Shown here in pieces: positions 1-8,008 of a stretch of 64,000 nt of DNA. The notes under the pieces are model-generated. The model worked only from the letters and a program-made list of their open reading frames with translations. It was not told where the DNA came from and did not search any database. The stretch is taken from the NCBI RefSeq assembly GCF_024753205.1, contig NZ_JANUGZ010000001.1:806001-870000 (forward strand), written 5' to 3'. This DNA comes from Massilia aurea (GTDB lineage: Bacteria; Pseudomonadota; Gammaproteobacteria; Burkholderiales; Burkholderiaceae_D). The position numbers and the translations under genes are program-made. How positions within the stretch are numbered: position 1 is the stretch's first letter; each line of letters starts with the position of its first letter.

Positions 1-219
1 CGCCGTGACGATTCCCGCGGTGGCGGTCCCCGCCACGACCTGCGCCGCGGCGGCAAGCTGCACAAGGAATATCGTCACGATCGCTACGTCGTCAATGACT
101 GGCGCGGCCGTCACCTGAGCGCGCCACCGCGTGGTTATCACTGGGTCCAGACCGGTAACGATTATGTGCTGGCAGCGATCGCCAGCGGCATTATTGCCCA
201 GGTATTGTTCGCGAATTAA
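1..219 (+). CDS. RcnB-family periplasmic protein, C-terminal fragment
   Basis: This is the 3' end of a gene entering from the left edge, read in frame 1 to a TAA at 217-219; 72 residues are visible. A basic stretch rich in Arg, His and Gly leads into the pattern Y-x-V-x-D-W-R ... L-x-x-P-P-R-G-Y-x-W-V-x-x-x-x-D-Y-x-L-x-A-I-A-x-G-I-I, which is the end of RcnB/YohN-type proteins. Those are small exported proteins, linked in E. coli to nickel and cobalt homeostasis; many homologues have no tested role. The signal peptide and N-terminus lie outside the window. A terminator follows directly. Confidence 0.75.
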   Translation, partial: RRDDSRGGGPRHDLRRGGKLHKEYRHDRYVVNDWRGRHLSAPPRGYHWVQTGNDYVLAAIASGIIAQVLFAN

Positions 220-239
220 AAGCTGGCTGATGCCTCTAT

Positions 240-272
240 AAACCGCCCGTCGAAAGACGCGGCGGTTTTTTT
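240..272 (+). terminator. Rho-independent terminator after the RcnB-family gene
   Basis: The arm AACCGCC-CGTC and the arm GACG-C-GGCGGTT close over a GAAA loop and are followed by a run of seven T. It lies 20 bases after the RcnB stop and separates that gene from the TonB receptor. Confidence 0.85.
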
Positions 273-388
273 ACGCACACGCGTACCATATTTACAACAT
301 CTATTCATCGCTCTCCATTTGTTGCATCCCTTCAACCTCGCGCCCGTTTAATATCAATCAATGTGCCTGACGTAATAACGGAGAATGG

Positions 389-3130
389 ATGAATACGAAT
401 TTGAAAGCAGGCGCCCGCGCCGTGCGTGGTGTGCTCCTGGCGTGCGCCGGAACGACCATTGCCCTGGCCAGCCTGCCCCTGGCCGCGCAGACATTGCCGG
501 CGGTATCGGCAGCCGAGTTGCCGCGCGTCGAAGTCACGGGCTCGGCGATCCGCCGCGTGCAGTCTGAAACCGCGCTGCCTGTGCAAACGATTTCACGGGC
601 CGAGATCGAAAAAACAGGCGTCACCACTGCCGCTGAACTGATGGGACGGGTCTCGGCCAACAGCAACGGCCTGACGGACGGCGCCAGCATCAATGTCGGC
701 GGCGACCAGCGCGGGTTCAATAGCGCCAACCTGCGCGGCATCGGTACCTCGTCCACGCTGGTGCTGCTCAATGGCCGGCGCATGGCCAACTTCGCCTCTC
801 CCGGCGACGACAGCGGCGTTGACCTGAACAATATCCCGGCCGCCGCGCTCGAGCGCGTCGAAGTGCTGCTCGACGGCGCCTCGGCACTGTATGGCACCGA
901 CGCCATCGGCGGCGTCATCAATTTCATTACCCGCAAGGACTTCCAGGGACTGGAAGCGAACGTGTACGTCGGCACGACCGACGAAGGCGGCGCCGGCAAG
1001 CGCACCGCCAGCCTCAGCGCCGGCAAGGGTGTGCTCGAGCGCGATGGCTACAACATCTTCGCCGTGGCCGACTTCCAGCGCACCAATCCCCTGAACACGT
1101 CGCAGCGCAGCTTCATCCCGGGCCTGCAGGTCGAGCAGCGCCTCGGTCACCTGCTGTCGAGCTACACGAGTCCCGCCAATATCCGCCTGACGTCGGCCCA
1201 GCGCGACCATCTGCAGGAGATCGGTTTCACACTCAATGGCAAGCCGATCACGAACCGCCTGATCAACCTGTCGGTCCCGGGCTGCGCGCCGCCGGCCAAT
1301 GTGTACCTGCCGGATGGCACGGGCGGCGTCGACGCCTGTACCTATAACTATATGGGCGACACCGAGCTGTATCCGAAGTCCGAAAAAGCCAGTGTGCTCA
1401 GCCGCGCTGTCATCAAGCTGGGCGGCTCGCACCAGGCATATGCTGAGGTGGCGCTCAGCCGCGCCAAGACCGACTACACCGGCAGTTCGGCGCGCGTGGC
1501 CGGATACATCGATTATTCGCGGGTGCCGCAACTGGCCGGCACCGGCCTGGATGGGTTGGACGACGACATCCCGGGCGAACTGGAATTGCGCATGCGCCTG
1601 AACGAAGCGGGCCAGCGCACCAGCACCCTCACCAGCGAAGGCGTGCGTGTCGTCGTCGGCGTGACGGGCACCGTGGGCGGCTGGGATTACGACACCGCGT
1701 ACAACCACAGCGTCAACACCGTCAAGGACCGCGACACCCATGGCTATCTGCTCTACAACGAGCTGCTCGAAGGAATCGCCGACGGCCGCATCAACCCGTT
1801 CGGCCCATCGAGCCCGGAAGGCCGCGCGCTGATCGACAGCATCCAGGTCGACGATGTCGTGCGCCGCGCTCGCGGCACGCTCGACGCCGTCGACGTCAAG
1901 TTGTCGCGCGCCCTGATGCCGATGGCCGGCGGCGACCTGGCGGTGGCGATTGGCGGTGAAGCACGGCGCGAGAAAAACCAGTTCACGCCATCGGCCCTGC
2001 TCCTGAGCGACAACATCAACAATGACGCCGCGCCCGAAGGCGGCCGCGCCACCAGCGACAGCCGCGATGTGGCGGCGGTCTATGGCGAAGTGCTGGTGCC
2101 GTTCGCACAACAGTGGGAAGCACAGCTGTCGGCACGCTACGACCATTACGAAAACGTGGGCGGCGCTGCCAGTCCGAAGATCGGCCTGACCTACCGGCCA
2201 AGCGACGCGCTGCTGCTGCGCGGCTCGGCCGGCCGGGGCTTCCGCGCGCCGTCGATGACAGAGCTGTACCGCCCGACCGTCTACAGCAGCACGGCCACCC
2301 TGCCCGATCCGGTCTACTGCGCCACGGTCGAGAACAATTATTCGGACTGCGCCGACAACTGGGACACGCGCCGCTACAGTAACGACGCGCTGAAACCCGA
2401 ACGCAGCCGCCAGTTCTCGCTGGGCGCCGTGTTCGCCGCCGGCAAGCATGTCAGCGCATCGCTCGACTACTGGAACATCAAGCGCACCAACCTCATCAGC
2501 GAAATCGGCGACGACATCATCCTCGGCAACCTGGCCAAATACGGCGACCTGGTGTATCGCGACGAGGATGGGCTGATCGACTACATCGAACTGCGCAAGG
2601 ACAACCGCGGCGCGCAACTGGCGCGCGGCCTCGACCTGGCGCTGACGGTACGCGGCGTCGACACGGCCATCGGCCGCTTCGGCGGGCGCCTGAACGGCAC
2701 CTATGTGCTGACGTCGAAAATCCAGAATGCTCCCGGCGATCCGTTCGTGAGCAATCTGAATCGCTTCGTGACGAAAGGCGTGGTCCAGCGCTGGCGCCAT
2801 ACGGTCAGTGTCGACTGGGATCGCGGGCCACTGTCGACCAGCTTGCAAAATACGTTCTCGAGCGGCTACGAAGACCAGAATACGGCGATCAATATCGACA
2901 ATGGCAGCGTGGTGGCGGCCAACCGGGTCAAGCATTATTCGTTGTGGGATTTGTCGGGCGCGTATGCAGTCAATACAAACCTGAAACTGCGCGTGGGTAT
3001 CCAGAATCTGTTCGACACGAGTCCGCCTTATTCGAACCAGGCATATTACTTTTTGTCCGGTTACGACCCAAGCTATACCGATCCGCGCGGGCGCCGTTTT
3101 TATGCGAGTGCCAATTACTCGTTCAAATAA
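389..3130 (+). CDS. TonB-dependent outer-membrane receptor
   Basis: A 913-residue receptor that would import a substrate across the outer membrane using TonB-ExbBD energy. An N-terminal signal peptide (about residues 1-34, ending near L-A-A-Q-T) precedes a VEVTGSAIRR segment. The plug domain follows (about 60-180) with L-R-G-I-G-x-x-x-T-L-V-L-L-N-G-R-R and V-E-V-L-L-D-G-A-S-A-L-Y-G-T-D-A-I-G-G-V-I-N. The remainder is beta-barrel, ending in S-A-N-Y-S-F-K, close to the usual terminal aromatic residue. The start at 389 follows GGAGA at 380-384; an ATG at 385 is in another frame. The VEVTGS plug type is common in receptors for sugars, peptides or other organic ligands, but the ligand cannot be told. 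No partner enzyme or regulator is adjacent. Confidence 0.9.
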   Translation: MNTNLKAGARAVRGVLLACAGTTIALASLPLAAQTLPAVSAAELPRVEVTGSAIRRVQSETALPVQTISRAEIEKTGVTTAAELMGRVSANSNGLTDGASINVGGDQRGFNSANLRGIGTSSTLVLLNGRRMANFASPGDDSGVDLNNIPAAALERVEVLLDGASALYGTDAIGGVINFITRKDFQGLEANVYVGTTDEGGAGKRTASLSAGKGVLERDGYNIFAVADFQRTNPLNTSQRSFIPGLQVEQRLGHLLSSYTSPANIRLTSAQRDHLQEIGFTLNGKPITNRLINLSVPGCAPPANVYLPDGTGGVDACTYNYMGDTELYPKSEKASVLSRAVIKLGGSHQAYAEVALSRAKTDYTGSSARVAGYIDYSRVPQLAGTGLDGLDDDIPGELELRMRLNEAGQRTSTLTSEGVRVVVGVTGTVGGWDYDTAYNHSVNTVKDRDTHGYLLYNELLEGIADGRINPFGPSSPEGRALIDSIQVDDVVRRARGTLDAVDVKLSRALMPMAGGDLAVAIGGEARREKNQFTPSALLLSDNINNDAAPEGGRATSDSRDVAAVYGEVLVPFAQQWEAQLSARYDHYENVGGAASPKIGLTYRPSDALLLRGSAGRGFRAPSMTELYRPTVYSSTATLPDPVYCATVENNYSDCADNWDTRRYSNDALKPERSRQFSLGAVFAAGKHVSASLDYWNIKRTNLISEIGDDIILGNLAKYGDLVYRDEDGLIDYIELRKDNRGAQLARGLDLALTVRGVDTAIGRFGGRLNGTYVLTSKIQNAPGDPFVSNLNRFVTKGVVQRWRHTVSVDWDRGPLSTSLQNTFSSGYEDQNTAINIDNGSVVAANRVKHYSLWDLSGAYAVNTNLKLRVGIQNLFDTSPPYSNQAYYFLSGYDPSYTDPRGRRFYASANYSFK

Positions 3131-3193
3131 GGCCTGACGGTCTTCACGGGATTCCGCCAAACAGTGGTATCCCGATTTTTTTCAATGAACGAG

Positions 3194-3286
3194 ATTCAAC
3201 GCGTGTTGAATGAGATTGTCGGAAAAGCTTACATTTGTAAATACAGGAATCAGGCGTCAGTTAAAATTCCGATTGGAATCAGACGC
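3194..3286 (+). promoter_or_regulatory. Inverted repeats upstream of the PEP-CTERM promoter
   Basis: ATTCAAC-gcgt-GTTGAAT occupies 3194-3211 and ATTCC-gatt-GGAAT occupies 3266-3279; the second is nested inside GCGTC (3254-3258) and GACGC (3282-3286). They lie about 95-110 and 30-50 bases upstream of the sigma-54 promoter. Enhancer-binding activators usually bind upstream of such promoters, so these are candidate activator sites by inference only. Confidence 0.4.
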
Positions 3287-3305
3287 TTGAAACTATCTAA
3301 AGGCA

Positions 3306-3321
3306 TGGCACGGTTACTGCT
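3306..3321 (+). promoter_or_regulatory. Sigma-54 (RpoN) -24/-12 promoter
   Basis: The sequence TGGCACGGTTACTGCT matches the consensus TGGCAC-N5-TTGCW closely. The invariant GG (3307-3308) and GC (3319-3320) are exactly 12 bases apart. Transcription would begin near 3332, giving a leader of about 20 bases before the PEP-CTERM gene at 3354. Established knowledge: PEP-CTERM/exosortase genomes often carry the PrsK/PrsR system, whose regulator is an RpoN-dependent activator. Confidence 0.75.
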
Positions 3322-3353
3322 AGTTACAAGGCTCACACTAACCGGAGAAAACC

Positions 3354-3950
3354 ATGTCCCTGCGAACGCTAAAAAATCTGCTTGTCGGCCTGTCGTTGCT
3401 GGTTTGCACCTCTGCCTTTGCCGTACCGTTTGTGGTCAATGTGGCTGGGGTGCAAAGTTTCGGTGCGCCGGGAACAGCCGGAAACACGGTATTTACCCTG
3501 AACGTCGGCGCAGGCTCGCGGGTTATCGGTGTCGTCTACGACGTCAACATCACCGCATACACACCGAGCTATTTATCCGAAATCGGCCTGTACTTCAGTA
3601 ACTCGGCGCAGACAGGCGGGGTTTATTTCAACCCTGGGTTTGAGAATGCAGATCCTGGCACCGGCAGCTACGCCGATTCAGCCAACCTGATTGACTTCGG
3701 ATTGGACTTCGCGGTCGGCGCCGATGGCATTCTGCGACTGGAATTCTACGAGGATTTCAATGATTCACAAGTATCGCCGGACGGTGTGTGGAACTTCGGC
3801 ACGATCACGTTCGATGTGACGGGAGATAACGTGCCTGGCGACCCTGGCACCGACATTCCTGAGCCGGCAACGGGCATGCTGATGGGCGCTGGACTGGCGC
3901 TGATGGGCTTCACGGCGCGTCGTCGTCGCTCACGCGGCAAGGCAGCGTAA
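3354..3950 (+). CDS. PEP-CTERM sorting domain protein
   Basis: A 198-residue exported protein. Residues 1-23 form a signal peptide ending A-F-A. The middle is a beta-rich, acidic domain with no recognised enzyme motif. The C-terminus has the exosortase tripartite signal: I-P-E-P-A, a hydrophobic helix (about 170-187), then a cluster of arginines. Such proteins are cut and processed by exosortase EpsH/XrtA-type enzymes and are linked to exopolysaccharide and flocs. GGAG at 3343-3346 supports the ATG at 3354. A sigma-54 promoter lies just upstream. No exosortase or polysaccharide gene is present in the window, so this is a stand-alone substrate gene, as is usual for the family. Confidence 0.9.
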   Translation: MSLRTLKNLLVGLSLLVCTSAFAVPFVVNVAGVQSFGAPGTAGNTVFTLNVGAGSRVIGVVYDVNITAYTPSYLSEIGLYFSNSAQTGGVYFNPGFENADPGTGSYADSANLIDFGLDFAVGADGILRLEFYEDFNDSQVSPDGVWNFGTITFDVTGDNVPGDPGTDIPEPATGMLMGAGLALMGFTARRRRSRGKAA

Positions 3951-3983
3951 GCAGCAACCTGGCGCAGTCGCTTGCGCGCTGCG

Positions 3984-4370
3984 TCAGAGAGACTGGTTCT
4001 CGATACTGACCAGTCTCCAGCAATCGTCCATCTTGAAGTAATACGACACCAGATAATCGCTGTCGGGCTTGGTTAGATTGACCCGCGCCGTCGACGCCGT
4101 CACGTCTTCCAGTCGCATGAGGAGCGCGTTGTCCTTGCGCTCCTGCACCAGGGGCATGACGGGAAATTCAGCCGACTGGATCGTGGTGTAGAGACTTTGC
4201 ACCGCCTCGTCGCTGGAAAATTGCTGGATGAAAAATGAAATGTCCTGGGCCGGGCAAACGGGCGTCGACGTGGCTGTCGGCGAAGCGGACCGGGTGTTCA
4301 ACTGAGCCGCCTGGCCGTGGCTTGCCGCCATCAGCAGCAGTGAAAAGAATAGCTTGTTCAAACCACCCAC
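3984..4370 (-). CDS. Small secreted protein of unknown function
   Basis: I do not recognise this 128-residue protein. The open frame begins at 4406, but a strong Shine-Dalgarno GGGAGG lies five bases before an in-frame GTG at 4368-4370, so I place the start there. That start gives a clean signal peptide (V-G-G-L-N-K-L-F-F-S-L-L-L-M-A-A-S-H-G-Q-A). The mature part has two cysteines (in P-V-C-P-A and D-D-C-W-R) that could form a disulphide. The end Y-Y-F-K-M-D-D-C-W-R-L-V-S-I-E resembles the DUF3828/NTF2-like style of small periplasmic proteins, but this is only a resemblance. It is convergent with the PEP-CTERM gene. Confidence 0.65.
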   Translation of the reverse strand: MGGLNKLFFSLLLMAASHGQAAQLNTRSASPTATSTPVCPAQDISFFIQQFSSDEAVQSLYTTIQSAEFPVMPLVQERKDNALLMRLEDVTASTARVNLTKPDSDYLVSYYFKMDDCWRLVSIENQSL

Positions 4371-4631
4371 GTTGACCTCCCGGATCGATTCCTTCAGAAA
4401 TGGCACGCCGCAATCAAGCCGGCAGCGTACCAGTTTATCAGAACAGCAATAGTTCCCTGAACACGATCAAGCCGCCTTGACAAGTCACCATCAAGAAAAA
4501 ATGGTGCGCGCTGCGGCATTTCTGTCGTCATACAGGAACGAAACCCATCTGACATGACGCATTTCTGCACACGATTGCATTGTCATGCCTCAAATGCAAC
4601 GAATAAGCTGGCATTATGTGGAAGATAAGAC
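4371..4631. promoter_or_regulatory. Divergent intergenic region with an inverted repeat
   Basis: This 261-base gap separates the small secreted protein (leftward) from the c-di-GMP protein (rightward). The only clear structure is TTGCATT (4575-4581) paired with AATGCAA (4593-4599), about 35-55 bases upstream of the rightward gene. It could be an operator; no confident promoter was seen. Confidence 0.35.
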
Positions 4632-6896
4632 ATGACGTCTGCAGCGCTCACGGGCGCCAGACACAGAAAATCGCACGGCACTGACAGAATGACGATGAAT
4701 CGATTTCGAACTACCGGACTCCCGGCCAGCATCCGGGGCACGCTGCCCACTTATCTTGACGCCTCCGTTACCCCGCCTTCCCACCGCCCTCGCCTGCTGC
4801 TGGTCGACGACGAGCCGCGCGTACTTGCTTCACTGCAGGAAATGCTCAAAGGCTGCGGTTACGCCATCAGTACGGCTGCCAGCGGCAACGAAGCACTGGC
4901 GTGCCTGGCAGAGCAGCGCTTCGACCTGGTGCTGCTTGACCTTTTGATGATGGATGTCGACGGCCACGAGGTCATGGACTTCATCAACCAGCACGACATC
5001 AAGACCGACGTCATCGTTGTCAGCGGCACCGTCGGCATCGATTCCGCCATCGGGGCCCTGAAGCGCGGCGCTCACGATTACCTGCGCAAGCCATTCAGCC
5101 GCGAAGAATTGCTGCGCACGGTGGACAACGCGCTCAGGCAGCGCGACCTGCAGCAGACCAACCGCCGCATGGTGGCGGCGCTCGCGCTGTCCGAAAAAAA
5201 ATACCGCTATCTGGTCGATGCCTCGCCCGACATGATCTACATGCTCGGTCATGAAGGCCGCTTCACCTACGTCAATGACCGCGCCTGCCAGATGCTGGGC
5301 TACGAACGGGAAGAGCTGCTGGGCCAGCACTATACGGCGCTGCTGCATGCCGAAGACCACGAGCGTGCACTCTATGTGTTCAACGAGCGGCGCGTCGGCG
5401 AGCGGGCCTCGCGCGACGTCGAGCTGCGCGTGACGTGCCGCGCGGGCCAGCAGCACACGCACGACGCTGCCGACACGTCCGTCATGACGATTTCACTTAA
5501 CGCGATCGGCATGCACCGTGAAAAACGCGATCCGCACACGCCGACCTATGTCGGCACCTACGGCATCGCGCGCGACGTCAGCGCGCGCAAGCGTGCCGAG
5601 GCGGTCATCCATCATCAGGCCTACCACGACATCCTGACCGACCTGCCTAACCGCGTGCTGTTCAAGGACCGGCTCGGCCTGGCAATGCTGCAGGCCCGGC
5701 GCAAGCGCACTGAACTGGCGGTGATGTTCATCGACCTGGACCGCTTCAAGCTCGTCAATGACACGCTCGGCCACGGCCATGGCGACAAATTGCTGCAGCA
5801 GGTGGCGCAGCGCCTGAAGGATTGCCTGCGCAAAGGCGACACGCTGGCGCGCCAGGGTGGCGACGAGTTCACGATCGTGCTGCCCGACCTGCGCTCGCGC
5901 GACGATGCACGCGTGGTTGCCGACAAGTTCATCGAGCGGCTGCAACAGCCGTTCGACCTGGAAGGCAACGAAGTGCATATCTCGGCGTCGATCGGCGTGG
6001 CCATTTACCCCGAACACGGCGAATCGATCGACGAGCTGCTGCGCAATGCGGACATCGCAATGTACCGCGTGAAGGACCTCGGCAAGAATGGCCACGCCTT
6101 CTACGACCCGTCGATGCACGATGCGCTGCACCAGAACGTCGCCCTCGAACAGCATCTGCGCCGCGCGCTCGAGCGCAACGAACTCGAGATGTACTACCAG
6201 CCGCAGATTGACGCCGCCAGTGGCCGCATCATCGGCGCCGAGGCGCTGATGCGCTGGAACCATCCGGTGCGTGGCCTGATCATGCCTGGCGAGTTTTTGC
6301 CGTTCGCCGAAGAAAGTGGCCTGATCGTGCCGATCTCGGAGTGGATGATCGACACGCTGTGCCGCGACATGGCGCAGTGGGGAACGGATGGTGCAGACCA
6401 GCTGACGCTGTCGCTGAATCTGTCGCCGCATTATCTGGACCACAGCAAATTCTTCGAAACGATGCGCAATGCCCTCGAGCGCTACGACATCGGCCCCGGG
6501 CGGATCGCCGTGGAGATCACCGAAAACATCTGCATCCGCAATCCGCAATATGCGATCGAGCAGCTGAAAAAGCTCGGGCAGCTGGGTGTGTCGGTGGCCA
6601 TTGACGATTTCGGCACCGGGTATTCATCGCTCGCGTATCTGCACCGGTTTCCAATCCACACCATCAAGATCGACCAGTCGTTCGTGCAGCAGATCAGCGA
6701 CGAGGACGGGCATTATCCGGTCGTGCTGGCGATCATCTCGATTTCACGCGGTTTGAATCTCGACCTGGTGGCCGAGGGCGTGGAGACGGAAGTGCAGGCG
6801 CGCTACCTGCGTGCGCACGGGTGTTCGACGATGCAGGGCTTTTTGTTTCACCGGCCGATGCCGCTGGGGGGCTTCGTCAACGTGCTCAATTCCTGA
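4632..6896 (+). CDS. Response regulator with PAS, GGDEF and EAL domains
   Basis: A 754-residue cytoplasmic c-di-GMP enzyme. The receiver domain (about 52-165) has the acidic pair D59-D60, phosphoacceptor D103 (L-L-D-L-L-M-M-D) and K153. A PAS domain follows (about 187-320). The GGDEF domain (about 330-490) has an intact G-G-D-E-F preceded five residues earlier by the RKGD inhibitory site. The EAL domain (about 505-750) keeps E-A-L-M-R-W, D-D-F-G-T-G-Y-S-S, K-I-D-Q-S-F-V and A-E-G-V-E-T. Both activities therefore look possible, gated by phosphorylation and a PAS signal. No histidine kinase is adjacent. The start is uncertain: ATGs at 4632, 4689 and 4695 are possible and none has a strong ribosome binding site. 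Confidence 0.93.
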   Translation: MTSAALTGARHRKSHGTDRMTMNRFRTTGLPASIRGTLPTYLDASVTPPSHRPRLLLVDDEPRVLASLQEMLKGCGYAISTAASGNEALACLAEQRFDLVLLDLLMMDVDGHEVMDFINQHDIKTDVIVVSGTVGIDSAIGALKRGAHDYLRKPFSREELLRTVDNALRQRDLQQTNRRMVAALALSEKKYRYLVDASPDMIYMLGHEGRFTYVNDRACQMLGYEREELLGQHYTALLHAEDHERALYVFNERRVGERASRDVELRVTCRAGQQHTHDAADTSVMTISLNAIGMHREKRDPHTPTYVGTYGIARDVSARKRAEAVIHHQAYHDILTDLPNRVLFKDRLGLAMLQARRKRTELAVMFIDLDRFKLVNDTLGHGHGDKLLQQVAQRLKDCLRKGDTLARQGGDEFTIVLPDLRSRDDARVVADKFIERLQQPFDLEGNEVHISASIGVAIYPEHGESIDELLRNADIAMYRVKDLGKNGHAFYDPSMHDALHQNVALEQHLRRALERNELEMYYQPQIDAASGRIIGAEALMRWNHPVRGLIMPGEFLPFAEESGLIVPISEWMIDTLCRDMAQWGTDGADQLTLSLNLSPHYLDHSKFFETMRNALERYDIGPGRIAVEITENICIRNPQYAIEQLKKLGQLGVSVAIDDFGTGYSSLAYLHRFPIHTIKIDQSFVQQISDEDGHYPVVLAIISISRGLNLDLVAEGVETEVQARYLRAHGCSTMQGFLFHRPMPLGGFVNVLNS

Positions 6897-6901
6897 CGTG
6901 G

Positions 6902-6955
6902 TTGCCGGGGGATCGCCCTCCCGGCAAACCACTTCTGCTGTGACTTCAACAGCAG
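6902..6955. terminator. Two hairpins between convergent genes
   Basis: TTGCCGGG (6902-6909) pairs with CCCGGCAA (6920-6927), and CTGCTGT (6935-6941) pairs with ACAGCAG (6949-6955). They fill the 72-base gap between the c-di-GMP gene and the convergent TctC gene. Neither has a long T-run, so termination is plausible but not certain. Confidence 0.4.
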
Positions 6956-6968
6956 GTGCAGTACGCCC

Positions 6969-7955
6969 TCACTCCCCCGTGATCTTCGCATCCTTCACGA
7001 ACTTGCCCCACGTCTGATATTCCTTGCCCGTATGCGCTGCCAATTCCTGCGGCGTCATATACACGGCATATGCACCCTGCTCCTGCGCCTTGCGTTTGAA
7101 TGCGTCGGTCGCCATGATTTTCTTGATCTCGCCAGTCAGCTTGTCCACGATCGGCTTGGGCGTGTTGGCGGGCGCGTACACGGCAAACCACGAGCTCACG
7201 TCCAGCTTCTCGTACCCTTTGATCGTCGCCGTCGTCGGCACGTTGGGCAGGCTCGGCAGCGCAACATTGCCGGTCACAGCAATGGCGCGCAGTTTGCCGG
7301 ACCGGATGTGGGCGAGCAGCGGCGGCGCCGTCGTAAAGGTCATTTCGACGTTACCCCCCAGCAGATCGGTAATGGCCGGCCCCGTACCTTTGTACGGCAC
7401 GTGGGCGATATTCGTGCCGCTCATCCGGTTCAGCATTTCGCCCGTCACGTGCTGCAGCGAGCCATTCCCAGACGACGCGTAATTGAGTTTGCCGGGATGT
7501 GCTTTGGCGTAGCTGACCAGCTCGGGCAGCGTCTTGATCGGCAGATCGGGCCGCACGACGAACACTTGCGGCGCCACGATCAGGTTCGCAACCGGGGTGA
7601 AGTCCTTGATCGGATCGAATCCGGCCTTGACCACGTGCGGCGTGATGACGTGAAAGCCCGAGTACTGCACCAGCAAGGTATAGCCGTCCGGTTTGGCCCG
7701 CTTGACGGCCGAGGCAGCGATTGCGCCTGCCCCACCCGGCCGGTTCTCGACGACGACCGGTTTGCCCAGTGCCTTGGACAGCGGATCGGAAATCATGCGC
7801 GCGGCCAGGTCGGTCGTGCCGCCCGGCGCGGCCGAGACCATCAGCGTGATGGCGCGCGCGGGATAGTTGTCTTGCGCGTGCGCGCCGATGCTGGCAAGTG
7901 CTGCGCCGACGGCGAGCAGACCTGCGCGAATGCGCAGCGAGTGAATCGATTTCAT
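6969..7955 (-). CDS. Bug/TctC-family tripartite tricarboxylate transporter receptor
   Basis: A 328-residue periplasmic solute-binding protein. The start is the ATG at 7955, preceded by CAGGAGA; the frame is open to 8012 but lacks signals there. The signal peptide is M-K-S-I-H-S-L-R-I-R-A-G-L-L-A-V-G-A-A-L-A-S ending A-H-A. Family features include Y-P-A-R-A-I-T-L-M-V-S-A-A-P-G-G-T-T-D, V-V-V-E-N-R-P-G-G-A-G and V-P-Y-K-G-T-G-P-A. These proteins bind carboxylates for TctA/TctB-type membrane partners, which are absent here, as is typical of orphan Bug receptors in betaproteobacteria. It is the last gene of the CoA-transferase/lyase operon, so its ligand is probably the acid those enzymes degrade. 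Confidence 0.9.
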   Translation of the reverse strand: MKSIHSLRIRAGLLAVGAALASIGAHAQDNYPARAITLMVSAAPGGTTDLAARMISDPLSKALGKPVVVENRPGGAGAIAASAVKRAKPDGYTLLVQYSGFHVITPHVVKAGFDPIKDFTPVANLIVAPQVFVVRPDLPIKTLPELVSYAKAHPGKLNYASSGNGSLQHVTGEMLNRMSGTNIAHVPYKGTGPAITDLLGGNVEMTFTTAPPLLAHIRSGKLRAIAVTGNVALPSLPNVPTTATIKGYEKLDVSSWFAVYAPANTPKPIVDKLTGEIKKIMATDAFKRKAQEQGAYAVYMTPQELAAHTGKEYQTWGKFVKDAKITGE

Positions 7956-8008
7956 GGTGTCTCCTGAATTATTAAAATAGTTTTGTTCGTGCGGGCGATG
8001 GCATGGGT

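Noticed and set aside
340..388. Fur or FNR site before the first TonB receptor
   Set aside because: AT-rich ATATCAATCAATG does not match either palindrome, so no regulator is assigned.
593..3160. 855-residue reading frame antisense to the TonB receptor
   Set aside because: It mirrors the receptor gene in a GC-rich sequence; composition is His/Arg/Ala-rich with no domain, and the sense strand has a full receptor.
3164..3601. 145-residue frame overlapping the PEP-CTERM gene start
   Set aside because: It covers the promoter repeats and sigma-54 site; the other frame has signal peptide and PEP-CTERM motif.
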